Shown here: piece after piece, positions 16,301 to 27,200 of the stretch | How the letters are laid out: every line of letters begins with the position of its first letter | How positions within the stretch are numbered: the first letter of the stretch is position 1 | DNA from: Clostridia bacterium | GTDB lineage: Bacteria > Bacillota > Clostridia > Christensenellales > Borkfalkiaceae | Direction: 5' to 3' | Length of the DNA: 64,000 nt | Assembly: GCA_900767815.1 (NCBI GenBank) | Contig: CAAGAM010000020.1 | Coordinates: 26,058 to 90,057 of the forward strand | Made by a program: the position numbers and the translations under genes | Notes under the pieces: model-generated | The model's database searches: none | Told to the model about the DNA's origin: nothing | Seen by the model: only the letters and a program-made list of their open reading frames with translations

Positions 16301-17158
16301 ATGGAAACGAAAATCATCGATCTTTACGATTATTATAAATTGGCAAAACCCGAAGGGGCGCGCGGAATTCTCACGACGTATGTTCACTATATGTCCGGCG
16401 AGATATCTTTAACGAGAAAACTTCCTGCGATGCTTGTTATTCCGGGCGGCGCGTATTGGATGGTGAGCGACAGAGAGGCGGAACCCGTTGCGCTTAAATT
16501 TTTTGCCGAGGGCTTCAATGCGTTCGTGCTTAATTATTCGGTTGCGGGCGATTCTGCTGTTAAATATCCTTATCAGCTTATCGAGGCGGAAATGGCTGTC
16601 GCTTACATAAGACAGAATGCGGAAGAACTTCATGTCGACCCCGATCAGATTGCCGCCGTCGGTTTTTCCGCAGGCGGACATCTTTGCGCGATGCTCGGAT
16701 CGTGCGATAATTGCCCCGATACGGGCGATATCTTCAAACCGCAAGTAAGCGTTAAGCCGAATGCCGTTATTCTTTCTTATCCCGTGATAACGAGAGACGA
16801 TAAGGTGGGGCATGTCGATAGCTTTAAAAACCTTTGCGGAGCGGAAAATATCGAGCTTCAGAATAAGGTCGATATTTTAAACCTCATCAATGAAAAATCC
16901 GCACCCGCTTTTATATGGTCTACGTTTACGGATAATGCGGTTCCGTGTGACAACGCGCTTTTAGCCGCGCTTAAATACAGGGAAAGCGGCGTACCCGTTT
17001 CGGTACACGTTTTCGGACAGGGCGAACACGGACTTTCCGTTGCGGATATGACGGTTTATGGAGACAGGCATGTCGTAGATGCGATGTCGATATCTGTTCC
17101 CGAATGGGTTCGCCTGTCGGTAGAATGGCTTAAAGAAAGAGGAATCGAAGTTAAATAA
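16301..17158 (+). CDS. Alpha/beta hydrolase (acetylesterase / BD-FAE-like)
   Basis: A 285-residue cytoplasmic esterase-type hydrolase. An oxyanion-hole motif I-P-G-G-A-Y lies near 45, and the nucleophile elbow G-F-S-A-G-G-H near 130 gives Ser as nucleophile. An Asp in the Thr-Asp-Asn-Ala-Val-Pro segment and a His in Gly-Glu-His-Gly-Leu complete the likely triad. It resembles small esterases that remove acetyl or aryl groups from carbohydrates; the substrate is not known. Start chosen at 16301 because GGAG (16290-16293) lies seven bases upstream. The 14-codon extension to 16259 would start inside the promoter. Confidence 0.8.
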   Translation: METKIIDLYDYYKLAKPEGARGILTTYVHYMSGEISLTRKLPAMLVIPGGAYWMVSDREAEPVALKFFAEGFNAFVLNYSVAGDSAVKYPYQLIEAEMAVAYIRQNAEELHVDPDQIAAVGFSAGGHLCAMLGSCDNCPDTGDIFKPQVSVKPNAVILSYPVITRDDKVGHVDSFKNLCGAENIELQNKVDILNLINEKSAPAFIWSTFTDNAVPCDNALLAALKYRESGVPVSVHVFGQGEHGLSVADMTVYGDRHVVDAMSISVPEWVRLSVEWLKERGIEVK

Positions 17159-17189
17159 ATTAAGTTGATTTGTTTTAAAATTGCGTTTT

Positions 17190-17202
17190 AATCGACTTAT
17201 AG
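17190..17202 (+). repeat. Interspersed 13-bp motif, copy 3
   Basis: AATCGACTTATAG in the gap between the hydrolase and the small membrane protein, again followed by an AT-rich tail. Confidence 0.6.
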
Positions 17203-17230
17203 ACGCATATTTTAATAATAGAGCATAACA

Positions 17231-17494
17231 ATGAAGAAAAAGAAAGAAGATTGGGACAACGGAATGACTATCGCAAAAATGGACGGAAACGAACTTCCGT
17301 CTTATAGGCGTGCGATTTATTCGGGTCGACCGAAACGCGATAAGAATTCCGCCAAAAAGGATAAAGAGGAATTTACGAAAAAAGAGGAGCGGGCGATGAT
17401 AGGCGGAATGTTTCTTGCGATGCTCCCGCGCCTTCTCGTAATTCTTGCGGCATTTGCGATAACCTATCTTCTGATTCTTTTCTGGCTTGGGTAA
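17231..17494 (+). CDS. Small membrane protein of unknown function
   Basis: An 87-residue protein: a lysine-rich hydrophilic first half (1-55) and one strong C-terminal membrane segment (about 64-86), so a tail-anchored topology with the charged part in the cytoplasm is likely. No family recognised. It lies 72 bp after the hydrolase with the 13-bp motif between them. No good Shine-Dalgarno precedes the ATG, so the call rests on frame length, composition and the following terminator. Confidence 0.55.
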   Translation: MKKKKEDWDNGMTIAKMDGNELPSYRRAIYSGRPKRDKNSAKKDKEEFTKKEERAMIGGMFLAMLPRLLVILAAFAITYLLILFWLG

Positions 17495-17526
17495 TTCTGT
17501 CTTATTGTGTAATTAAAAATATGAGG

Positions 17527-17539
17527 CTATAAGTCGATT
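17527..17539 (-). repeat. Interspersed 13-bp motif, copy 4 (inverted)
   Basis: Reverse complement CTATAAGTCGATT. Lies 325 bp after copy 3 and flanks the small membrane protein gene on the other side, so the two form an inverted pair around it. Confidence 0.6.
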
Positions 17540-17603
17540 AACGCGGGGTATACGGGTTGATTGGGTTGGTTTTGCAATATATAAATGCTGTGCTGAGATA
17601 TGT

Positions 17604-17645
17604 AAAACGCGGGCGGTTGCCGTTATGGAAACCGCCCGCGTTTTT
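17604..17645. terminator. Bidirectional terminator between convergent genes
   Basis: A perfect GC-rich stem (17604-17618 with 17630-17644) has A4 on one side and T5 on the other, so it can serve both the plus-strand small gene and the minus-strand lipoprotein. Confidence 0.85.
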
Positions 17646-17671
17646 GTCGTTGAGTTTAAATTTACGAAACG

Positions 17672-20600
17672 TTATTCCGCTTTTGGAGAAAGACTGTAAT
17701 ACGTTTTGTATTCGCCGTTTTCGTAGACCATAATCATGACCGATCTTCCGTAGCTGCCGTATTCCGCTTCATAGTCGAGTCCGTTTAAGGTGAAAGAAAT
17801 ATAGTATACGGCAGTGCTTCCGCTTCCCGAAATTTTTATCGTTGCTTCGAGTATCTTTTCGGTGTTTCCGTTGAAGACAAACGTTATTCCGTCACCCGTA
17901 ATCGTAAACGAAACGCCGTCGCTGTTTTCCCACGAGCCGTAAAGAGCCTTGGGAACGGTGTAATTTATCGAGCGGGTAAGCGTTGCGTCGATAGCGTCTG
18001 CACGGAAGAGGTTTATAGTTTTGTCAACGTTGTTATAGCTTATCGACCATAACTTTCCCGCTTTGGTGAATGTTAAGATGTCGTCTGCGTAATCGGCTCG
18101 AACGGCGAAGGAAATTTCGCCTGCGTTTATAATTACGTTTCCGTCCTTGTCTATCGAAACTTCCGCGTCGATGTTGTTTACTTCATCTCTCCCGCGCCAC
18201 GTCCCGATAAGATACGAGGGGATTTTGGTTGTTTCCTGCTTAAAAAGGTTAACGAGCATTCCGTTGTCGTCGTACAAAATCATCGACGGGTTGCCGTAAC
18301 GGTTATAGTAGAAGAGAATGTATGCCGTGTAAGGCATGGACGGGTCGTTCCATTCGATTTTGTAACCGTAGCTCCGGTCAAAATCGATCGGGTAAGATTT
18401 TCCGTTTATCGTGAGCGAGGTTTCGGTGAATACCACGGTGTAATCGTAATCGTCAATCTCGGGGTCGGATTTCCAGGTTCCGATATAGTTTTCTTTAGGC
18501 GAAGCTACGCGGTTAAGCTCGTAGTTCGTTGTGTCCGTGCCGATAATTAACTTGTCTTTATCGGTCGTACCGAACATTGTTTTGAAAACGACGAAATAAT
18601 TGCTTATTTTGTTGTAAGTTCCCGTGAAACCGTCGGTTTCGTTATAGCTTGCGGGAATAAACCGTATACCGTTTATCGTAATTTGCGAATCGGTGATTAT
18701 CACGGTGTTTCTGTAGTCGTCCGACATATACGTTCCGACATATTCCTTGGGAATTTCCACGCCGATCGCGTCGGTTACGAACTCGAAGGAAAATCTTATA
18801 TATGTCGAATCGGAGTAGAGGAACATAGCCGTTAAATACTTCCCGTCGTCGTCTCCCGATACGTCGAAAAGATACAACGTATCGTCGCCCGATTTAAGAG
18901 CCAACCCCTCTTTATCGGTGTAAGACAAAATGCTGACAGAATCGCCGTTTAAGTAAACCGCTCTCGACTGAACGATAAGGTCGAGGTGAATATTTTCCTT
19001 ATCGTTGTAAATTTTCCAAGTGCCTTTGTACTTATCGGGAATTTCAACGTCCTGCGTTTCGACGGCCGTCAAAGTGTACATTATCGTGAGCGAGTCGTTT
19101 TGAACGACGATTTGTTTGGAACTGAATTTGACGATTGAAACTTCCTCGCCTTTCCACGTGCCGATGAAATAAGGTACGCCGTTTTCGTCTTTAAGGTAGT
19201 TAGTGATTTCAATTTCTTCGCCGTCGAGGGTAAAGCCCGATTTGTCGACGTTGAGGAAATGCCCGTTTTCGTCCTTGTATTGTCCTAAGAAAGGATCTAA
19301 AACGCTTGTCTTTGTCGCGTTTTCGAAATCGAGGAAAGAGAAGTCTGTCTCCGTTTCGAAATCGTAAGTTAAGGTAACCGTTTCTTCGATGCCGTAGGTC
19401 TTGTAAGTAAATATAACTCTGTAAAGTTCGCCGTCTTTAAGTTCGATTCTGAAGTCCTGCGCGTAGGAATACTGCGCTTTTTCGTTGCCTACCGCAAACA
19501 TCGGCGCGATTATCGAGGCAATCGCGTTGTTGTGCGGAACGTATACGTTTTCGCCGGCGGATTTGAAAAGTTCAACCTTGAAACCGTCAAATGCCGAGCG
19601 GAAACTGTTTATATCCTGTCCGACGGGGTCTTTTAAAACGACTTCGTTTGCAACCGTGTTGTATTCAAACGGGTAAACGTAACCGTTCATAAGTTTATAT
19701 CCGTGTTCCTCGCCTTTGTAGGAATCGTAAACCATGTCTGCGGTTATATAAACTTTATAGTCGGTATCGCCATAACCGGGGCGGGTTTCGCCGCCTTCGG
19801 GTTCTTTATAACCTACTTCGTGACCTTGATGACGAATTGTGTAATAAGTTTTCTCCGCTGCTTTTTCGAGGGCCGATTGCAAAAGCTCGTGCGAAACGTC
19901 GTGCGGGTAGGGATTTAATTTGAAATCGTCGACTTTTGCCGTGCCGTGGTCGGTTATTTCGAAATCGTAAGTCGAAACATAAAAGTCGTCCGAACTTGCA
20001 ATACGTTTTATTTTATCGGTTACTATATGTGCGCTCACCGCTTTGCCGTCCGAAATCGTAACGGTAAACTCGACAATTGATTCCGACCAGCCCGTGAGAG
20101 CGGAAGCGGCTTTTTTCGCTTTGTTCTTGTCTTCGAGCGAGAAACTGTTTTCGTCGATTTTTACGAAATCTTTTGCGGAAAGCAGGTCGAACGGGTTGTA
20201 ATAGTTTTCGAACAGGTCTTTCGATGTCTGAATGACGATTTTATTGTCGATCGTGCGCTGAATAACGGTAAGAAATCGGTTGTCTTTGCCATAAACGTAA
20301 TCGTAATAAACTTCGCCGGTCGCTTTGTCCGATTCGGTCTGAGAAATATTTTCTCCGCCGAAAACCGTCTCGATACGGAAGGTTTTGTCATATTCGTCAA
20401 CCGAATGGTCGTAAAGGTAATCTCCCGCAAAACGCGCTTTTCCTTGAAGCGACGAGAAAAGGTCTTCGGTTATATATTCTTTGTTTTCGTTCGACATCGT
20501 TTCGCTGTTTGTATCCGATTTGTTGCTTTCGTCTGAATCTGACCGGGAATCGGAGAAATCGTCCGAAGTTGTCTGCGATTCCGAAGGCTTTACGCTTTGC

Positions 20601-20689
20601 GTCGGGGTTTTTTCGCAGGAGACGAGCGCGAAAATAAGAGATATTGCGCAAACTATTGCGGATAAGAATAAGTTCATTTTTTTATTCAT
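17672..20689 (-). CDS. Large repeat-containing lipoprotein of unknown function
   Basis: A 1005-residue predicted lipoprotein: signal peptide, lipobox Leu-Val-Ser-Cys, and a Ser/Asp-rich linker (about 30-60). A region of two or three related modules (about 75-470) follows, then about six repeats of 80-100 residues. Each repeat begins Gly-Thr-Trp/Tyr-Lys or Gly-Ser-Trp and has strands with Ile-Thr-Ile-x-Gly. The pattern suggests small beta-barrel or sandwich modules. Function and ligand are unknown. Start at 20689 (MNKK) is fixed by AAGGAG six bases upstream; a nine-codon extension to 20716 has no ribosome site. Convergent with the small membrane protein, divergent from the protease operon. Confidence 0.7.
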   Translation of the reverse strand: MNKKMNLFLSAIVCAISLIFALVSCEKTPTQSVKPSESQTTSDDFSDSRSDSDESNKSDTNSETMSNENKEYITEDLFSSLQGKARFAGDYLYDHSVDEYDKTFRIETVFGGENISQTESDKATGEVYYDYVYGKDNRFLTVIQRTIDNKIVIQTSKDLFENYYNPFDLLSAKDFVKIDENSFSLEDKNKAKKAASALTGWSESIVEFTVTISDGKAVSAHIVTDKIKRIASSDDFYVSTYDFEITDHGTAKVDDFKLNPYPHDVSHELLQSALEKAAEKTYYTIRHQGHEVGYKEPEGGETRPGYGDTDYKVYITADMVYDSYKGEEHGYKLMNGYVYPFEYNTVANEVVLKDPVGQDINSFRSAFDGFKVELFKSAGENVYVPHNNAIASIIAPMFAVGNEKAQYSYAQDFRIELKDGELYRVIFTYKTYGIEETVTLTYDFETETDFSFLDFENATKTSVLDPFLGQYKDENGHFLNVDKSGFTLDGEEIEITNYLKDENGVPYFIGTWKGEEVSIVKFSSKQIVVQNDSLTIMYTLTAVETQDVEIPDKYKGTWKIYNDKENIHLDLIVQSRAVYLNGDSVSILSYTDKEGLALKSGDDTLYLFDVSGDDDGKYLTAMFLYSDSTYIRFSFEFVTDAIGVEIPKEYVGTYMSDDYRNTVIITDSQITINGIRFIPASYNETDGFTGTYNKISNYFVVFKTMFGTTDKDKLIIGTDTTNYELNRVASPKENYIGTWKSDPEIDDYDYTVVFTETSLTINGKSYPIDFDRSYGYKIEWNDPSMPYTAYILFYYNRYGNPSMILYDDNGMLVNLFKQETTKIPSYLIGTWRGRDEVNNIDAEVSIDKDGNVIINAGEISFAVRADYADDILTFTKAGKLWSISYNNVDKTINLFRADAIDATLTRSINYTVPKALYGSWENSDGVSFTITGDGITFVFNGNTEKILEATIKISGSGSTAVYYISFTLNGLDYEAEYGSYGRSVMIMVYENGEYKTYYSLSPKAE

Positions 20690-20762
20690 GTTAGCTCCTT
20701 TTATTGATTTCGTCAAAAATCAATTGTATATATGTTTTACGTTGCTATCCTTTTATATTTGT

Positions 20763-20791
20763 ATTTTACCATTATTACCGTTAAAAGTAAA
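20763..20791 (-). promoter_or_regulatory. Promoter of the large minus-strand lipoprotein gene
   Basis: Minus strand TTTACT (20791-20786), 17-bp spacer, TAAAAT (20768-20763). Confidence 0.55.
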
Positions 20792-21144
20792 GATTATTTC
20801 ACGTGTATTTTTATGGGAATACCGCAATATTGCAAATTAAAAGATGTAACCGGACAGATATTTTATTTTCAAATACAACATATAATCTGCGCTTATAGGG
20901 CGGGGTAAATTTTGAAGATCAGAGTGTGGAGATGATTTTCTCGGCAAGATATCGGCACAAGCGCAACGTGTCTAAAATCGTCGATATTTACGGTAATAAC
21001 AAACGCAGTTGCATAAAAAATGAATAATATGCAGCCACACAAAAGATGTTTTAAAATCTTAAATTTAAAAATGTGATAAGAAAAGGAAGATTAAAACAGC
21101 AGGATGAAATTTGTTTAAAGGGGTAATTTTGGCAGCGAAATCAG

Positions 21145-21173
21145 TTGTTTTTTATTATATATTGTGCTATAAT
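21145..21173 (+). promoter_or_regulatory. Promoter of the protease-Opp operon
   Basis: TTGTTT 21145-21150, 17-bp spacer, TATAAT 21168-21173. The leader is about 65 nt. Confidence 0.75.
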
Positions 21174-21229
21174 GGTAAATGTAGAAATATGCGTTCAGGC
21201 GAATAAAAATAAGCAAATCATGTTATTCG

Positions 21230-21294
21230 ACAGACAGGAGACGTAAATGAACAAAAGGAAAAGAAAGGCAATCGGAATAATTCAAGCCGTAATG
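21230..21294 (+). repeat. 65-bp exact repeat, copy 1
   Basis: Covers the ribosome site and the first 48 coding bases of the protease gene. Identical to 63936-64000; upstream of the repeat the two sequences differ completely. Confidence 0.95.
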
Positions 21295-24200
21295 GCGATA
21301 GCATTATGCATAGCGATGGGAACAACGGCGGCATATCCGAACAATAGCAAAGCGACAGCCGAAATGGTAGGAAAAACCATAAGCGGCAGTCTTATCAAGA
21401 CGGATAAAGATGCAAGCGAATTGAGGTCGAAGTATTTCAGTAGCGACGTAGTAAAAACGAGCGCGAAGACGTACGAAGGCAAGCGGTGGATAATAGTCGG
21501 ACTTGAAGGCGGAGATTTGTATTCGGCATACAAAACCGAAGGCGCGGCGGACGAAGAATTTTCGGAGTATGTGTCGAGCGGAAGAGGAATTTCGCTTAAA
21601 AACGCAATCGATCGCGAGCATAGCGAATTTCTGAAGAAGCTCGACGCGAAAGGGATAAAATACGATTACAAATATTCGTATTCCGTACTGAACAACGGCG
21701 TGGCGTTAAAGGTAGACGCGGACGGATACAACGCTATCTCTAAGATGAGCGAAGTAAAGAGTATTGAATTTTCGGAGAGATACGCAGAGCCGCAGGTAGC
21801 CGTAAAAAACGACGCGAACGTATACACAACGGGAATATACGATTCATCGGATATAACGGAAAAAGGCGAGGGAATGGTCGTAGCAGTTCTCGATACGGGA
21901 TTAGACTATTCGCACGAAGCGTTTCAGACCATGCCGAAGAGTCCGTCTTGGAGTAAAGCGGACGTAGCGGAAAAGATCGCAAACGCAAAAGCGGACGGAA
22001 AGACGTTTTATGCTAAGGCAGACGTAAACGACGTGTATTATAATGCGAAGATCCCGTACGCATATGATTATGCGGACGACGACGCGGACGTGTACCCGTC
22101 GTATTCGACGCACGGGACGCACGTAGCCGGAATAGTTGCGGGAAAGAGCGATTACGTGGTGAACGAAGAGACGAACGAGAAGTTTATCGGAGTAGCGCCG
22201 GAAGCCCAGCTTGTGATATGTAAAGTATTCACCGACAATCTCGACAGCGACGGACTCGGCGGTGCGGACACTATAGACATCATCTCGGCGGTAAGCGATT
22301 GTGTGGCGTTGGGAGTAGACGTAATCAACATGAGCTTAGGGTCGAGCGCAGGTTTTGCGAAAGAGAGCGACGATAACGAAAACGACAGATTGCTCAATAA
22401 AATATACGCGAGCGTAAAAGAAGCCGGCATAAGTCTTGTGGTAGCGGCGAGCAACGATTTCAGTTCGGGATATGGCGGCGGCAACGGAACGAACCTTGCG
22501 ACGAATCCCGATTCCGGGACGGTAGGATCTCCGTCGACGTACGATTCCGCACTTTCGGTCGCGTCGATCAACGGACAGAAATCGGCATATATACAAGCGA
22601 ACGACGACGAAAATCAGGTAGCGTTTATAACGGAAGCATCGGACGGAGACGGAAACGAGCTTCATTTTGTCGAACAGTTATATAAGCTTGCGGGCAAGAC
22701 AAGCGGCGAGTTAAGATACAAATACGTAGTAATCGGCGGAGTAGGCAGGGCGACGAACTATACGACGAGATTAAAGAAAGAGTTGCAGGATAAAGGCGAG
22801 TATGACGGAACGATCGCACTTGTAAAGCGCGGGGATACGACGTTTGAGGAAAAAGTACGCAACGCGATGGATGCCGGAGCGGATGCCGTAATCATATACA
22901 ACAACGTATCCGGAACAATCCGCATGTCATTGGGCGAGGTGAACAATCCCGTACCGACGTGTGCAATAACGATGGATGCGGGGAAGAAAATTGTCGAAGG
23001 AGCGAGACGGAACGTCGGTGTTATGCAGATCAACTCGACGTTTGAAGCGGGGCCGTTCATGTCGGATTTCTCGAGCTGGGGACCGATGCCCGACCTTCAG
23101 TTGAAACCTGAAATCACGGCGCACGGCGGAGAAATAACAAGCGCAGTACCGGGCGGATACGACGTGTACAGCGGAACGAGTATGGCGGCGCCGAACATGG
23201 CGGGAGCGATAGCGCTTCTTCGTCAGAACCTTAAAAAACAGGGTTTGAGCGGAAAAGAACTCACGGCACGTGTAAATCAGGTTCTTATGAGTACGGCAAC
23301 GATAGCTAAGAATGCGGAAGACAATCCGTATTCTCCGAGAAAGCAGGGCGCGGGGCTTGCGGGAATCAAAAATGCGATCGAAACCGAGAGTTATATAACC
23401 GTAAACGACAAAGACGGCAACGTAAGAGACAAAACGAAAATCGAACTGTACGACGATAAGGCAAAAACAGGCGTATATGAGTTCGAATTTACGATAAACA
23501 ATATATCTGGCAACGAGGAGACGTATTCGCCGAAGGTGTACGTAATGACGGAAACGCTCGCATCCGACAATAAGACGGTTGCGGAGAAAGCGGATATGCT
23601 CGACGACAGTACCATAGAAATATGGAAAGACGGCGTTAAGACGGACGGCAACATAACCGTTCCCGAAAACGGCACGACGACGGTAAAAGTCAGGATAACG
23701 TTAAGCGCGGCAACGAAAAGCAAACTCGACAAAAACTTTAAAAACGGGATGTATATCGAAGGATTTGTAAGTTTGACGGGCGAAGGCGACACGAAAGTGA
23801 CGATAGGTCTTCCGTATCTTGCATTCTACGGCGATTGGAACGACGCGCCGCTGTTCGATTACAGCATATACGATATCGCGGAAAGCGAAAAAGACACGTC
23901 GATACCTGCGGAAGACAAGTTAAAAGCATCGGCGGCAGAGACGAGGGTGCTCGGCAGATATTTCGACGATAAGTATATAATAGCGTTAGGCTCGTACTTA
24001 TATTCGATGTCTGAAACGGATGTACAGATATATGCCGAGAAAGAAAAAGCAGCGGTATCCATATTCGACGAGGAGAACGACAGAACGATATACGAAGTAT
24101 ACATGGTGTATGCGGGACTGCTTCGCGGCGCGAACACAATGGAAATCGAGGTAAAAGATTCTGCGACGGGAGAAGTATTGTTTCAAAAGACGCAGAAAAA

Positions 24201-27200
24201 AGTAAGCAAATCGTATGCAGCGGGCGGAAGTAACCGCGGCGCGGCGATTACGCTCGAAATAGACCCGAAAGAGTGGAACCTTAAGAATAATTCTACGTAT
24301 GAAGTACGGCTCAAAGGCACGTTGGATTATGCCGGCGGAGAAAATGCGAATAACAACGAGTTTGATTTCACGTTCACGATAGATTATGAAGCGCCGCAGA
24401 TATTGGATTACAGAATCAGATTTGATCCGTATACCGAGAACAAGAAAGTAAAATACAATATATATATGGACGTAGACGTCCAGGATAATCAGTACGTAAT
24501 GGACGTAATGCCTTGCTACGTAAGGGACGATAAAGGCACAAACAGGCTTACGCTTGCGACAGAATATCCGGTACCCGTATACGGAGGGAAGGGAGAGAAG
24601 AGTACTGTAACGATCGATATAACGGATTATTACGAAACGTTGGTAAAGAGCGGCGAGATGTACCTGACAGTCGAAGATTACGCGATGAATCAGACGATGT
24701 ACAAAGTATCGCTGGAAAATGCAACGGAATATCCCGAAGGAGTGACGTTAAGCACGGCTGACGGCAAGCTGAGAGAGACGGGAGAAACGGAGACGGGAAA
24801 AGACTCGGACGGAACAGAATACAAATATCCCGTATATGATCTTGAGCTTAGCCGAAACGAGTTATATGCGGCAACGGTGGCGACGACGCCGGACGCGACG
24901 ATGAGTCAGACGTTGAGCTGGGTATCGGCGGACGGATCGGAAAAAGTAGCGGTGAAAGGCACGGAGATATATGCAAAGGCGAGCGGAAACGCGACGTTAT
25001 ATCTGAAATCGGGTACGGGAACAGACGCGACGACGTACGCGAAGTTAAACGTATACGTCGGCAGCGCGGAAATGAGCCAGGCGGTAATCGATAAAATCGA
25101 GCTGGAATCGGTATTCAACGCAAGCAATTACGTAACGGATATTGACGGCGGAGCGACGCTCACGATACATCCGAATCAGACAATACAGATAAAGCCGAGC
25201 GTGTCGCCGTGGTATATAACCGATGTGGAATACAAATACACGTCGTCGAACGTAAACCTTATAACGGTAGACGAACTCGGCAACATAACTGCGGGTAACA
25301 GAAAAGGCAACGCATCGGTAACGGTAACGGTAACGGATAAACGTGCCGGGATGAGCAAGACGATGAAAAAGACGGTGCAGGTAACCGTCGGAGACATTTA
25401 TCGGATAAGCAATTACACGTTATACGATTATTACGGCGGAGAGAACTGCGAGATACCGAAAGACAAGAACGTAATGTATCTTGACGAAGACTGTTTCAAG
25501 AATAATACGACGATAAAGCGTATAGTATTACCGGGTACGTTGACGGAGATTCCGAAGAACGCGTTCGAAGGCTGCGTAAACCTTGAAGAAGTTGTAATAC
25601 CGAGCCAGTTGACGACAATAAACGAAGGCGCGTTCAAGAACTGTAAGCAGCTGAAGAAGATAACGCTCATAAAGTTTACGGACAGAGAGAATGTGGTACA
25701 CGACGAATATTACGGAGCATTGACGGTAGGCAAGAGCGCGTTTGAGAACTGCACGAAGCTCACAGACATCGAAAATTCCGGCAGATTGACGACGGCATAC
25801 GACAGTGCGTTTGCAGGCTGTACGTCGTTGAAGTCGATAGATATCACGGAACTAAGAGTTACAGGCAGAGAAGTATTCAGAGGCTGTACGGCACTTGAAA
25901 CGGTAAATACGTCCGAGTATACAAACATCGGCGAAAGCATGTTCGAAGGCTGTACGTCGCTTCGTTCGTTCACGTATTACGGGACGTACTTAAAAGCCGG
26001 CGTGTTCATGGGCTGTACGAATATGACGCAGATTATATTTGCGACGAAAGAGTCGTTTAACGGCATCGGAACGAGTGCTCTTGCGGAAACGAAGATCGAG
26101 AGCGTGAAATTACCGTCAGGTAAATATACAGTCGAAGAAAACGCATTTGGCGGCTGCAAGTTGTTAAAGACGTTGGATATCGATGAGGCGGAAGTAGAAT
26201 TTGCGCAGAAAGCGTTTGCGGGCGCGATACGGTTTGAGTCCGGGAAGACGTCGGGCTTCAGAGTAAACGGCACAGCGAACGGAGAAAACGCAAAGTATAA
26301 GACGGTAGACGGCGTATTATACAATAGAGAGATGACGAAGCTGATAGCGGTGCCGGAGCAGACGAGCGAATACGAACTGCCTGCAACGGTAACGGAGCTT
26401 GGAGCAGGGTCAATGAGCGGGTTGGCGATAACGGGGACTATAGACCTCGGAAACGTAACGAAGCTCGGAGCATACGCACTTTCGAGCAGCGGGTACACGA
26501 GTGTCAAGCTCAATCCGGGCATAAAGACCATCCCGGAAGGTCTGTTTGCGGGAATGGCGAAGCTTAAGACGGTCGAAGGCATTGAAGCGGTAGAAGAAAT
26601 CGGAGCATACGCGTTCAGGAATTCGGGAGTGGAGAGTATAGAGTTCCCGAAACTGAAAAAGATAGGCGAGTATGCGTTCGGCAATGCGAAACTAAAAACC
26701 ATAACGGCAGAAAATCTCGAAGAAATCGGCGCAAACGCATTTGCGTCGACGAGGCTGACGGCGGCAAGATTTGCAAAAGCGAGCAAACTCGGCGAAAGGG
26801 CATTTGAAAATTGCACGACGCTGAGGGAGGTAACGCTTGGCGGAGTAACGGAGACAGGTGCGTACGTATTCAGAAACACCCCCAATCTTGAAAGCGTGGA
26901 ATACGGCGCGGGGACGACGGAGATAGGCGCATATGCATTCTATTCTACGAGAGTACGCAGCAATCTCAGACGCGTAAAGTTTACGAACGTAGCAAAGATA
27001 AGTGAATTTGCGTTCTATAACAGCGGAGCGCTCGAGGCGTTGGATTTAAGCGGCACGACGGAAATCGGTGATTATGCGTTTTACGGATGTGCGGGGCTTA
27101 AAGCCGTAAACTTCGGAACGGTCGAGAAGATCGGCGCGGGAGCGTTTTCCGGCACGAACATAACGACCGCGGAATTGACAAAAGCGACGGAAATCGGCGC

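Larger units (their letters stand above)
20690..21246. other. Divergent intergenic region between lipoprotein and protease genes
   Basis: Holds the two divergent promoters. A stop-bounded frame at 20904-21026 reads about 40 residues (Lys/Arg-rich) and looks like a gene scrap without a recognisable family. Nothing else is supported in 20800-21140. Confidence 0.45.

Noticed and set aside
25977..26885. 302-codon frame antisense to the protease LRR region
   Set aside because: Mirror of the repetitive GCG/ACG-rich sense codons; no ribosome site and a repeat-driven sequence.
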